Assembly: GCA_015039315.1 (NCBI GenBank)
Contig: WIDE01000012.1
Location: 297,569 to 361,568, forward strand
Source: Clavulina sp. PMI_390
Taxonomy: Eukaryota; Basidiomycota; Agaricomycetes; Cantharellales; Hydnaceae
Reading direction: 5' to 3'
DNA: 64,000 bases
Shown here: in pieces, positions 1 through 11,277 of the stretch
Layout: each line of letters starts with the position of its first letter
How positions within the stretch are numbered: position 1 is the first letter of the stretch
The notes under the pieces: generated by a model
Database searches by the model: none
Told to the model about the DNA's origin: nothing
Seen by the model: only the letters and a program-made list of their open reading frames with translations
Program-made: the position numbers and the translations under genes

Positions 1-159
1 AGCAGCGTTCACACCAGGCGTGGTGAACCTATCTCGAATTGCCTGCCATCGTGCAACGAGTTCATTGAGGGATATGGCGTTGGCATGGGCCTCATCGATG
101 TCGCCCGAATATTTCAGCGCTTTTGTTAAGATGATATGGATTGGATGGGCGCTCTCCAT
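1..159 (-). CDS. MYND zinc-finger paralogue, 5' fragment (copy 1)
   Basis: Only the first 53 codons are inside the window; the gene continues past the left edge. The reading begins MESAHPIHIILTKALKYSGD and runs through a stretch of the form IDEAHAN-SLNELVARW. This matches the N-termini of the two complete paralogues to the right (MDKAFPIYPILSKAL... and MDKAHPCYIVLLKAL...) residue by residue, so the start was chosen by homology to them. A CACGTGA box lies about 83 bases upstream, as in the other two copies. The MYND finger itself, which is C-terminal in the paralogues, is not visible here. The membership of the family is seen in the sequence; that the rest of the gene is intact is unknown. Confidence 0.7.
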   Translation of the reverse strand, partial: MESAHPIHIILTKALKYSGDIDEAHANAISLNELVARWQAIRDRFTTPGVNAA

Positions 160-241
160 TCGAGCAGGACCTTTGCACTCAATAGGTGCCCAACCCGTTG
201 TTTAGCGATTTTCAGGGATAGGTCAGTGGCGTGAGAGAAGA

Positions 242-248
242 CACGTGA
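242..248. promoter_or_regulatory. CACGTGA E-box upstream of MYND copy 1
   Basis: This E-box core lies about 83 bases before the start codon of the first MYND paralogue. The same heptamer occurs 85 bases before copy 2 and 58 bases before copy 3. That makes it the most constant element of these three promoters. Binding by a bHLH-type factor is inferred only. Confidence 0.4.
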
Positions 249-507
249 TTGATTCACACCCAACAAACCACAACCGAAATAAGAAGGCGAAACGAATAGA
301 TTGGGGGAAACAGGCCAAGAGCCTTCCGGCACAACTAAGATGGGCTGACCAACTGTTCCGATCATGCAAGCTTTCCCCGAACTAGACTCAATGCCCCTGG
401 ACAGGTCTCATCCTTGCTTGAACCTTTTAACGAAAGAAATCCTGCATGCTGCATTTTCAATCCTTTCTGGAAAATATATAATAGGTCGAGCCTTATCACG
501 TCTTCCT

Positions 508-2307
508 TCAGCGGTTGCTCGTTGCCGTCGCCTTTTTGCATTGAGGCTTGTGGCTTCTCCAATGTCTAGTGCAAACACACAATAAGCTGATTTGGTCAAG
601 GATGTACTGTACCTGCTACTCACGATTTCTGACACTCTTTAGAGCAATAGTGCTGAATTCTGCATGACATGCACCGTAGTGCAGCTTCTTCAGTTGAATC
701 ACATCCAGGATTGGAGCAGTAGTGCTTTCCAACCACTCCAGTTGTCCGAAGGAGGCGAGAATTAGCATTATCCAGTTTCCATCCTTGACGAATATCTGGA
801 TCGGCCTCCAGGTTCTCCTTCATTCTATATTGCACTATAGACCATTGATGAATATATTTTGAGACAAGTGGAGGCTCCAGCCCCGCAGCAACCAGTGCAG
901 TAAGCGAGTTGAGGAAGCGAACCATATCAGCTATCGGGGCCAGGGTTAGCCACTATTGCCGATACGAAATTTAGTCCGAACTCACCCTTCATAAGTTTCC
1001 AGTATAACAGAGAAATGATCTCGAGAAGAAAAACGACCCCCTGATTGACGACTTGCTTTAGGATTTCGTCACCTGGTAAGGATTGCCTGACACAGGTCTC
1101 CCAAGTATAACAAATCTGTATCGAAGCGTCGGTAATTCTCTCTTGTAATCCGGCTTCCTTTTGGGACTGGCCAGATAGTAGGCGACGGACAAAGCATATT
1201 GAACGGCGGATGTACTGATACTGACGAACCGCAGCATAAATTGGGGGAAAGGGGTCTATTTGGAGCATCCGTGCGACAAGTTGGTACTCGTTAATCTGTG
1301 CTCTACCGCTAGAGGCATCAGCAATATCGAGCCATTCTGCGAATATCGTGCCTACTGGAATGCCAATGATGTCGGAAAATGGGCTATAGTTTTCTGTGAC
1401 GCCGTTGATCGGTACAGGAAAGTCCCCAATTTCCGCGGATGCGAGAAGGATGAGCTGATGTGAGTCAGCAATCGACTGACGTATCTCCTCTCGTTGAAAG
1501 ATTTCCCTCCCCTCGCGAGAGATGACAGGGATCAAGGGGCGGCGACTGAGAGCCGCAAATTTCAGCGTTAACTCGTGAATAGCCCGTCTGCGATTAGAAA
1601 GAGGTCAAAGAGATGAGTTTTGAAGCTCTACCAAAAAAAAAAAAAAAAAAGCCTACGTGAACAAAGAGCGGGGCGTCATGAGAGCCTTCGAATGATCGCT
1701 GTATGCAACATAGAGGTTTGTTACTGTATTGAGGCTTATGCGTCGTTGAGCTTCAATCATTTCGATGAGTGCGATAGGAGCGGCTGTATGATAGGGCGAG
1801 ACGAGCGGATCCAAGGTTATCACATGCTGGAGCAGCTGTTGCATGAATTTGTTCGACACCATGGCGGTAATGGCGGACGAGACTGCCGGTTTCTTGTAAT
1901 GCTGCTCCAGGAGCGATGTGAAATTATAGAGAATGGGCAGTAGGCTAAACCCAATGACGTTCTTCGAAAAATCTTAGTATGGTGTATAGGATCCTTATTC
2001 CAATCACCCTCAGCAGACTTACAAATTCACGGTATTCCTCTATCGTTCGAAGCGGAGATGATAGTGGAGAGGGTTTCCAGAACTCCAATGCGGAAAGAAC
2101 ATCACTGAGGATTCCCGTGCGGGTCCAAGCAACGAGCTTTCTTATGTTGCCTGCGTTCGCATTTGGCATGTTTATCCGCTCTCGAATTGCGTGCCATCGT
2201 AGAACGAGTTCAGTCACTGATATAGAGTCGGCGTGAGCCTCATCAAGATCGCCAGATGATCTCAGCGCTTTTGACAATATGGGGTAGATCGGAAATGCTT
2301 TGTCCAT
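508..2307 (-). CDS. MYND-type zinc-finger protein (copy 2)
   Basis: A multi-exon gene with its start at 2307 (MDKAFPIYPILSKAL). The first exon (about 2010-2307) encodes a helical N-terminal segment, followed by middle exons at about 1680-1930 and 927-1545. The C-terminal exons carry a MYND zinc finger. Its first six zinc ligands are visible at 620-720 (YCSNPGCDST, LRCMSCR, HYCSKECQKS). The last His and Cys sit in a small terminal exon (HWRSHKPQCKKATATSNR, then stop at 508-510) after an intron that splits a serine codon. MYND fingers usually bind proline-rich partners and often sit in transcriptional or chromatin regulators. Nothing else in this protein is recognised, so its role is open. It is flanked by two paralogues in the same orientation. 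The 18-base A run at 1633-1650 is most likely intronic. Exon borders in the middle of the gene are approximate. Confidence 0.75.
1633..1650. repeat. poly(A) tract of 18 bases
   Basis: An uninterrupted run of 18 A on the plus strand (poly-T on the coding strand) inside MYND copy 2, most likely in an intron. The two paralogues have no such run at this place. It could be a polymerase-slippage site. Confidence 0.7.
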
Positions 2308-2391
2308 TTAAGCGGGACGAGTGTGCCTCAGTGAGCTTTCAAGCCGTTCTTTCGTGATTGGTTCAGGACGAATGCGTGGCGTGGGAGTTAT

Positions 2392-2398
2392 CACGTGA
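2392..2398. promoter_or_regulatory. CACGTGA E-box upstream of MYND copy 2
   Basis: The heptamer lies 85 bases before the start codon of MYND copy 2, at nearly the same distance as in copy 1. Its conservation across three paralogues suggests a retained promoter element; a function is inferred. Confidence 0.4.
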
Positions 2399-2847
2399 CT
2401 TGTCCCGCAAACGACAAGCTGGGGGCGGCTGGCAGACGAGATCCCAAAGCCCTCCATTACTCACGAACTGGCCAATATCCAAACTAAACGAACGGCAAGT
2501 CTCACTAGCTGTCCAATGAGCTATCGATTTTTGCCGCAATATTACCTTACGGCGTCTAATCGTAGCTTTTCTTTTCCCTGTTTTGGCTCCGCAGGAATAA
2601 CAAGGCAAAACGAGTACGTTGTAAACACAAAAGAAGCTCAAATCCCGCTCAGTTGGAACAAGATGGGCATATCAATCGCGTTGAGCATGTATAGACCAAT
2701 CCCCCCCAGCTGACCCCATGAGAATACTGAGGGCTGACAATACAACTCTGAAGTGATCGAAAAAAGGCGCGAAGCGAAAGGCGTCTACGTTTTTTATTAC
2801 TATCCAAATGGAACCAAGGGATAGGAGCATTTGCCATGTCTTTTCTT

Positions 2848-4657
2848 TCAGCCATCAGTTTTCGCTGTCATTTTTTTGCATTGACGCTTGTGCATCTTCC
2901 AGTTCCTAATTAGATCGCGGGCTATGAGTCGAGAATAATAGAGCGAAGCTTCCAAAAGGCCACTTACAGTGTCTGGCACTCTTTGGAGCAATAGTATCGT
3001 TTCGTGCAGGCTCCGCATCGAAGGAGCGCCGCCTCAGTTGAATCGCAAGCAGGATTAGAGCAGTACTGGGAGACCCCATCCCAGAAATTAATCTTGAATC
3101 CGTAACTTGTAATCTTCAGCTCCCAACTTCGGCGAATATCTGACGGGGTCTCGTGGTTCTGCACCATACGGCGATGTACCACAAATCGCTGCCAGGCGAA
3201 TTTCGTGAGTAGTGCCTTGTTCTTTGCTAGATTCAAGAAATTGAGGAGTGAACTCAGAATTCCGAGAATTTCGGCTATTCAGGTAGAGCATTCGTCATCA
3301 CACGACTATAAGAAGTTTTGAACCCGACTCACATTTAAGCTCGTCCCAGGACGAAAGCGCAATTTTTTCGAGGAGAAAAACAATACCTCCTTCGATTGCT
3401 TCTCCTACCAGTGGGTCATCTTCAACTAAGTTCTGGATGCAGACGAGCCATGTCTGGACGATCTGTGCCGAGGTCCTTTCAACTCCGGTCTCATCCAACG
3501 TTTCGTCCAACTGCTGACCAAAAAGCAGTGGACGGAGAAGGAGTATAGAGCGGTGGATATAGTTGTGCTGTCGAAGTGCGGCAACAGTTAGCTTAGATGA
3601 TCTAATAGATGCTTCAGCTACTATCATTTCTGCAGCCATGCGGTATAGCCCAGCTTTGCTGACTCCACTCAAGGCATCTGCCAATTCGAGCATTCCTCCG
3701 AATATAATGTCAGCGGGTAGGCCGGTTATATCAGAGAGGGAGCGGCGTGTGCGTTCGATGGCGCCGAGGGAGTGAGAAATGTGCCTGATGCCCCCTAACG
3801 CGAGTTCAATGAGCAATAAAGATTTTGTAACTGACTCAAAGACGCTTGGTCGCTCAGTGAGCCCATTTCCATAATGCCAAATCGCTGGAATGAGAGGTCG
3901 TGGCCCAAGGACTGCAAACCGCAAAGCTGACTCGTGCACGGGGTACCTATGATAGGACGTGTCAAGAATTAGAAGAAATCTCATCAAGGAAGTACCTACG
4001 GAAAATAAGAGAGCAATGGAGGGTCACCAAGCTCGCTTCGGGAGAGGAATATAGCCACTATGTCGAAGCACCAGGACCGCTGCTGTTCAATGACTTCAAT
4101 GACTTCAATGGGAGGGGCAGGGTCGTAGGGAAAATTGAGGTGTTTCAGATTGGAGAGAACTCGCAACAAGCGCAAAATAAAGTTCTCAGAAACCTGGGAA
4201 TCCAAGATAGCCGAGAAGGTCGAGTCACCACAGCATTTAGGCACGAGCAATGTGAATCCGTAGAGGATGCTGAGTAAGCTGTGGGTTAAAGGATCCTTGA
4301 AGTCGCGCAGAATCGAGACAACCATTAACATCATCCGCTGTTTTTTATAATCACACGGCCACTTACAAAACGTCGGAATGCCTCAATTGTGGGAAATGGT
4401 GCTGTCAAGGGTGAGGGCTTCATGAGCTCTGCCATGGACACGATGTCGTCGAGAATCCCAGAGCTGATCCAATCAGAGACCCTTTCAGTTTGTGCGCGAG
4501 TGGGCCCATGGTCCCTGTTGAGGATTCGAAGTCGAATTTTGTCCCACCTCGCAACAAGTTCGGCGAGCGAGACTGAGTTTGCATGGACTTCGTCGATATC
4601 ACCCGAAGCTCTGAGCGCTTTCAGTAGCACAATATAGCATGGATGCGCTTTATCCAT
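2848..4657 (-). CDS. MYND-type zinc-finger protein (copy 3)
   Basis: The best preserved of the three paralogues. The frame is open further upstream to 4717, but homology with the other copies places the start at 4657 (MDKAHPCYIVLLKAL). A middle exon of about 200 codons (about 3330-3945) contains motifs shared with copy 2, such as LTERPS/REEIRQ-like helices and GGIVFLLEKI (copy 2: QGVVFLLEII). The C-terminal exon shows the MYND finger: YCSNPACDST, LRCGACTKRYYCSKECQTL. It continues after a final intron into a small exon with NWKMHKRQCKK and a stop at 2848-2850, which supplies the last His and Cys. All eight zinc ligands are therefore present. MYND fingers are protein-interaction modules; the substrate or partner is unknown here. 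The likely alternative is simply 'hypothetical MYND protein'. Confidence 0.78.
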
Positions 4658-4714
4658 CAATGCAGATTGTGAAAACGCGTTTGTGAGTGGGCTTTTCGTT
4701 TTCGTCAACCACTT

Positions 4715-4721
4715 CACGTGA
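4715..4721. promoter_or_regulatory. CACGTGA E-box upstream of MYND copy 3
   Basis: Third occurrence of the heptamer, 58 bases before the start codon of MYND copy 3. If the upstream ATG at 4717 were the true start this box would overlap it, which is a further reason to prefer the start at 4657. Confidence 0.4.
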
Positions 4722-4798
4722 CAGTTGTGACAAGGAGATGAAACGCCGACGGCTCAAAAGGAACTCCAGACATGCCTAGCCTTGGAACAAGTAGTATT

Positions 4799-7700
4799 CT
4801 AAGATTTAGGGACTACTGCCGCTGTTTTCCGTTCGCGATAGAAAGTTCCCAGCTCTTTGAGGCCGTCTCCCCAGCTCCTCGCTACGGCGATGTCCCCACT
4901 GATCCATCTGTGGTGAGATAAAAGGTGCAAGAAATTGCTTCGCTTAGTAGAGCGAAGGAAATCGAGCACGATGAACGGGCGTACTTGGGAAGCTTGCATC
5001 GTATTCTTGGTGTCGAATATCGCTGATCGATGAGGATGAGACTCGCCCAGTCGTTCTGGTGGCGAATTGCTCGACCTGGATGATAGATGCGACATCAAAG
5101 ACATTTGTTATGCCTCAATGTCAAGCGTCGAACCCTGCTACAAGAGTATTAAACACGCACCGATTGACTGATTCACCGCCTTCATACACATGTTCTCGTA
5201 CAGCTCCATCCCTGCATCGCGCGCACCAAGACCGCCGCTGGCCAACATCGATGATGAGGGGGTAGATCTCTCTCGCACAAACCGCATGCGCTCCTGCAGC
5301 TCTTTGCTCCCAAGGTTCGCAAACGGCAGACCCACAACCACGACAGCCCGCGCGAGCTCGTCCGCAAAGTTGAGGCCTTCAGACACCTTAGCACCCACAA
5401 CCGCGAAAAGGATAGCTCCCTTCGGTACTGGTGTAGACCCAGTTGTTGCAGCGGAGGCAGTCGCTCCCACACCATCAGTCGGTGGCCCCACGGCAGCCCT
5501 CGCGGCTTCAGCATAAGCTCTCAATAGCGCCTCAACGTCCCCGCTCGTACTCTCTCGTGGCTCGAAAAACACCTTTTTCCGGGTTGCGAGGCGTTTTTCA
5601 AGCAGGTCGTTAGACTCCCAAGCGAGCTTAGCTTGTTCGAGGAAGGCGTATGATGGAACAAAGACGACTAGGCCATGCGGGACGATGGAGGCAATGTTCA
5701 GGATCATCTGGCCAAGCTCCTCCATCTGCAGAGTCGATTTGTCAGAGAATATCAGAAGTACTGGTTCGAACAAAATGGGGGGGGCGGGGGGCGAGAAGAC
5801 AAGAGGTAACGCACCATCTCACGATTTCCTCTCTGGTCGAACTTCCACACTAGATCAACTTTGCGTGGACCTTGTGTTAGCACAAGCGTCTGCAAGTTCT
5901 TTGCGGGGATGACGTGGCCGCAAGAGAAAGTCTTGATGCGCTCGGGTGGAAGATACGAGAAGAGCTGCGTCGTGAAGTCGGACATCTGTGAGGGATATGT
6001 AGCGCGGGTCGTTGTAGCAGGGTTAGATTGAGGCTTCTTCAAGGAAGCATTGATACTGGACATACCGGCGTCATGGTACCTCCTGCCAAGATTACGGCTC
6101 GCGCGTCATGCACCACTTCCCGAAATGCATCCTCGGGGTTCAAAAGCTGGTACTTGAGCGTCACCACTGGCATCACTACTTGACCTGCACCCCCGGGAGC
6201 TGAGCTCGAGCTCGCCGAGGATTTACTTCCATGACTGAGCTCCACAAAGATTCGCCCATGGGTGCTAGGGTCGACAAGGATGAGTAAGAAAGCCTCAACA
6301 GCATGCAGAGGGGGAGAAGTCGTCCGGCGCTCTTTCGCTGTCTGGGGAGTCACTTATGGGCGAGAAACCGAGAAAAAAAGAGGGCTTAGCACGAGGCTAC
6401 CCTACTATCGAGAAATAATCCACCCTGAGATGTGTGCGTACCTGGGGTATTGCCTCCTGTCAAAGACTGAAGCAGAACATAGTCGCAATACCCTGTGATC
6501 TTGCGGGCGAGTTTGCTTTCCCGCAAGTACTGAACCACCTCCAGGAGGTTAAACCCATCAACTTTGGCCCCAAGCTTCGAGACCAGCTCGCCCACAGTCA
6601 TCATCGTCGCTCCTGGCTTCTGATTAGGCTGGATGGCGGGTGTGGACGAATTTTGAGATCCTCCGGAGCCCTTGATTGTAGATGACGAGGTTCCTCCGCG
6701 TGTCGAGGTCGACGACGTTGCGGGGCTCGGGGATGAACCACTAGCGCCAACGACAGACCGGCAGAAGTCCGACAGGGCGCTCACGAAGAGGACTAGCCGC
6801 TTGAGGTGTAATGCGTGTTTGGGGCTGAGCCTGGTACGGAATCGCTCGTAGTAGGCTTTCAACTATATATGATTAGATTTTAGGATGGAGGGATAACAAG
6901 AAAACCAGGTTAGCATAGGTGTGGAGCCATTATGACTGGAGCAAGGGAGGGGTTACTAACCTGGGCGAGCGATAATTGCAACGTCGAGGACGTTACAGAG
7001 CAAGAATGAATCGATAACACAGTATCAATCAAATCTGCAAGAGAATAACGAGGAGAATTTGAATGAGACGTCCAGGAATGGCAGGTGATAACACAAGATC
7101 AGCCAGACCGGCTGCTTACTATGCGCTTCATCGACCACCACAACGCTGCCTTCCAGTGAAATTCCTAAAGCCTCACGCGCAGTTTTATGCAGCAGGAGAT
7201 TGTAAGGGAGCGTGACGACTTCGGCGCGTGCTGTCGCGCGACGTGAACCATAGTACGGACAGACGTGCAGACGCTTGCCAAGCGTGACGAGATCCTCGAT
7301 GTCTCGTGGGCTAGACTACATCCATGCGACGTCGTGTGGTGGAACAGTTTGAAAGGGACATTGGAGCATGTGAGTGAACTGGAGTCTGAAGATAGAAAGT
7401 GGACAATAGATCTAACGTACGAGGGCATGGTCTCTGAAATCTAATAGTCGACTCTGCTCGTCCTGGCTAGGAAAGTACGAGCACCGAGAATCCTTCGGGC
7501 CTGGAGGTCGTATGAGCCATCATACAAATAGGTATGTATGGATGCGGGGAAATCGACAGGCGCATGAGGCCAGGCACGGCGAGAGACATTGACAGCGACA
7601 GCAACCACGACGTGCGACGTCAGCCGCGAGCAGCCATGGCATCGGCGCAAACGTTGACCCATGCGCGGCGAATGAGGCATTACGGGCATGAACAGGAACA

Positions 7701-10700
7701 GGGACAGGGGAGTTGAGACAAGGCGCAGATTGAACGCAGAGGGTGGGAAGAAGAGACAGGGAGGCACAGGGAGGAGGCGTGGGGGTGTAAGATGATGACA
7801 AATGAATTGCCGTATGAAAAGTTGACAGGAACAGAAACGGGCACAGGAACGGGGGCGGCAGGCAGGTTATTCAGAGCCATCGTGACCCAGCGTGCGCGCG
7901 CGCACCGACGCACGAAAAAAAGCATACGTGGGGCAAGTCAGGGAGCAGGATAAAAATAGAGAATGTGAGGAGGGCGTACGGTTATTCAATTCGCGACATG
8001 CTTCATCGAGATCACCTACGATCCTTTCCTTCTCACCATCCTCTTTTGCTGCACCCTTATTTTCCAACTGTACACCGACCGTCGCCTTTCCCTTCCCTTT
8101 TCCCTTCCCAGCCCCGCTCGCTCCTGCGCGTAACGAATCCAACAGTTCTTCATTAATGCACAGATTCTTTCTGCTCCCTAGTGGGATAGCGCGCGTCTGT
8201 GGTCTCGTAGTATCCGTGTCGTCCTCGCTCTGGACCGGGTGCGGCGGGCGGGCGGGGGTAGGTACCGTGGTGGTGCGGGGAAGCTTGATACGTCGGAGTT
8301 CAGAGGTCGCTTGAGTGAGCTGGGTGTGTGTGCGCGAGGCGAAGAATATCTGTTCGTGCCGTAACGGTCGGAGCAGGGACCATATGCCATGGCAGAACCG
8401 AACGTGGAGGTGACAAAGTCAGCAGCCAAGGCGGGACGTCAATGCATAGGGAACAGCGAGGAAGAGACACGATGCATGGATGGATTTGCACACGAGGACA
8501 CGTCGAGGGAGGGGTCCATTCATCGCGTGCATCATCGACAATAGAGAAAAGCACAAGTGATTGAATGTGATGTGCATTCCGACCATCGGAGAGGGTCAGA
8601 ATCCGCGGAGATACGTCCAAAGAAATAGAATTTAGCATGCATCAGTGGGTGTAAGATGGAAGAACCGAGCCCAATATCGAATTAGCCAATAGCGAGGCAG
8701 AATCGTGACGATAAGCGTGAAGCACCCGATTGATTACCCAATCATCCACCCCGGACATGAGCATCCCAGCACCGAGGATCAAAATCGCGGGGTTCATAAT
8801 CATCATCATCATCATTCCATACCATGATATGTCATATGGGAGGGGCGGAGTAAGTGTGGGAATGTAGCGGAGGACGCGAAGGGGTCATTTGTTTTGTGGG
8901 TGTTGTCGGGGAGGCGGAAAGGTGGGAGATCCGGAATTGATGAAATGAACGCCGATTATAGTCGTAGTAGTTTCGTGAACACGACACAGCCAGGGATCGT
9001 GATGTTTGGAAATTCGCACACCGCCAAGGAACCAAATAGTAGTGAGTGAGTGGTTCGAGAATGTTCGAGTGGTGGCGGGGTTGCGCCGCGCATGAACAAG
9101 ACGGACGCGGGCATCCAATGGAACGGAAAGGTAGGCAGGAATCGGGGACGGACGGGCGGACGGTCAGGGAATATAGACGCGCAGCAGCAAAAGGGGAAGA
9201 AAAGCCGAAAGCCGGGACGGTCAGCATAGTGGACACAACGACCCTTCACAAAAGAGTGATAGGGAAAAGAGAGGGAAAGTACTAGAATAAGCGGAGCATG
9301 AAACGGACCTTGGTGCAGACCGGATCGTCCAGCTCTTCCTCTCCAAACGCGTTCCGTCGATTTGCCAATTGCTTGTTTTTCATCCTGCCAAGCACCCAAT
9401 ACGTTTATTCAGATGCACGAGGGAGGGATGGAGAGGAGAATTGTTGAAAATCGGGACTCACTGGCGGATCTGCGCTTTCACCTCTGCAGACATGTTCTCG
9501 AGGATATCTTCGTCGTCATCATCTTGATTATTATTTTCGCCGTCTTCAGGGAGGAAACGGTCCTCTTCCTCGTTAGCTGCATTCGCGCTGCTCTTGCTCT
9601 TGCTTCCATACGAAGCAGCGTCGCCTCTCTAACATAAGCAAGACACGAATAAGACAGGCGGAAAAGTCGAGCGTGAAAGAACGAAAAAGGACAGACAGAC
9701 TCACAGCCTTTTTGATCACCCTTCCTTGCTCCTTACGTCGAATGATTTCCTCGCGCTTACGCGCCTCCGCAAGACGATCTGCAAAATCCTGATCTTCTTG
9801 CTCCAACAAGCGCTTCTTCCGTGCTATGCTCTATTTCGAAAGAAAAAAAAGAGGAAGCATAAAAATCAAATCCAATGTCAGTTTTGTGAAATGCACACAA
9901 CAAGCAGGTGAAAGAAGCAGGCTAGGAATGGCTGTGCGTACCTGCTCGATGACCCAAGCTGGCTCTGAAGAGTCTGTGCAATCATGATTGTATGCATCGT
10001 ACGCACACACGAAAATCGAGAATCGGGAAAGAACGCGTCGATTCATGCGTCGTCGTGTACGTTAGTCCATTTCCGTCAAATCAAGGTTTGTAAAGCGCAT
10101 TCGGGACGTCAGGAAGGATGGGCGTATGACGAGAAAGAAGGCAAGGTAAGAGAGGAGAGGGAGCAATTGTGGCGAATGAGGGAGTGAATAAGTGAGTGGA
10201 GACCCCGACGCGTCGGGCGCATGACAGGAAGTAATTGACGGGAAGAAGACACCAGGCCAGGCAATCAAGCAAGGGATCATCAATCCGTCGGGTGGGAAGT
10301 GGAGGGGAGACAAGGGAGGGATCGGAACAGACGCACGGCCGGGCGAGAGTGGGGGCAATTCGAGAAATTGACGAGACAGAGATGAAAGATTGCGTGGGTA
10401 CCAGTTCTTTATCTAAAGCCCAGAAAGGTGGGTGACTCACTTTTGCCGGTGTGGAAGCCGCGGCGGATGTCTGCGAGCTGGCCGTTGCGCGCGCGGTCGC
10501 GATCGTCGTGGAGCCATGTGAGGGCGGCGGTGAGGAGGGAGAGCGTCTTTCCTGTCCCGGTGGGAGATTCTATTCTGAGTTGCCGGCATGGGACATAGGG
10601 TGGTCATCATAGGAGATGTATAATTCAGCCATCCAGCCCGAGAGCACGAAAAGCACACAGTCATGATAGAGGAGAAATGCTTATTATTATTATTGGCATG

Positions 10701-10992
10701 ATGATGATAGAGCATTGACACATGATGGGAAAAAACACATTGGGACGCAGCCAATGGGAACGAGAGAGGACACACACATTGCTAGGGAGCGGGACTCTAT
10801 TGCTTCGTAGAGATGCCTCATGAGATCGAGCTGGATGCCGTAGGGCGTGTCGTACGGGAACGCGTCGAAACGCGCGGGTGTGGCTAGGGCGAGGCCTGCG
10901 TTGTGGTCGGCGTCGAGCATGCGCGCGGACGTTTGGCTGGTGTCGTTGTCAGATTGAGGGGTGCCATCATTACTATTGGTATTATTCTCCAT
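4799..10992 (-). CDS. CHL1: ATP-dependent DNA helicase Chl1 (DDX11/FANCJ family)
   Basis: A superfamily 2 iron-sulfur DNA helicase used in sister-chromatid cohesion and replication-fork processing in the nucleus. I could join 16 exons with consistent phases, giving about 1038 residues; the family is usually 850-1000. In order: QLDLMRHLYEAIESR (Q motif region), Walker A ESPTGTGKT (about 10550), motif Ia ASRTHTQL (about 8340), GSRKNLCINEELL, the four iron-sulfur cysteines (NLC, ACREL, RCSYFP, HVCPYYGSR), the DEAH box (VVVVDEAHN, split by an intron at 7119), ILAGGTMTP, FSCGHVIPAKNL, VVGAKVSEGLNFAD and motif VI QSIGRAIRHQNDWASLILID, ending LPKWISGDIAV...YRERK and stop at 4799. Position 2 of the usual VGGKxSEG is Ala (VGAKVSEG). 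Two introns are long (467 and 959 bases), against about 50-70 for most others. It is transcribed divergently from the P450 reductase gene. Confidence 0.95.
8350..9308 (-). other. 959-base intron of CHL1
   Basis: The exon ending DDPVCTK and the exon starting IFFASRTHTQL join in phase 0 to give the continuous family motif K-[IV]-[FY]-[FY]-ASRTH, so the intervening 959 bases must be intron. I see no convincing second gene inside it. It holds an (ATC)n tract at about 8800-8815 and several short open frames without recognisable motifs. It is roughly fifteen times the usual intron size of this gene. Confidence 0.75.
10681..10695. repeat. (TTA)5 microsatellite
   Basis: A short trinucleotide repeat inside the first intron of CHL1. 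Confidence 0.7.
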
Positions 10993-11277
10993 GGCGCATT
11001 ACTTGTAGAGAGGTATTATCGGCAAATGAGGAGCAAGTGGCGTGTTCTCAGCAGGGGTGACGTGTGACTGTCACGTCCCTTATTTGCCACCAGTGGTGCA
11101 AGCTCCGGCCAAGGGAGACACAGAAATAAGAGAGTGTGCTTGCAACCACCATCCCACCTCAAGAGGTCAGTCCCCCCTTCAGCACACCAGCGACGACGGG
11201 CCCTGTATCTGTAACGGCAAAGACCACGTTTCACCCAAACTAACTTTTCACCCTCTCTTCTTCTTCTTGTACTGGAA
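10993..11277. promoter_or_regulatory. Divergent promoter CHL1 / P450 reductase
   Basis: Only 285 bases separate the start codons of CHL1 (minus) and the P450 reductase (plus), so both 5' leaders and promoters must lie here. A pyrimidine-rich stretch (about 11249-11270) precedes the reductase start. I see no clear TATA box for either gene. Confidence 0.5.

Noticed and set aside
5190..5516. A 108-codon plus-strand frame inside CHL1.
   Set aside because: It lies exactly antisense to the motif V-VI exon of the helicase and has no own motif or promoter.
8800..8815. The ATC repeat and other short tandem repeats as a possible CRISPR-like or satellite array.
   Set aside because: They are simple microsatellites of about five units; no spaced direct repeats are seen anywhere in the window.
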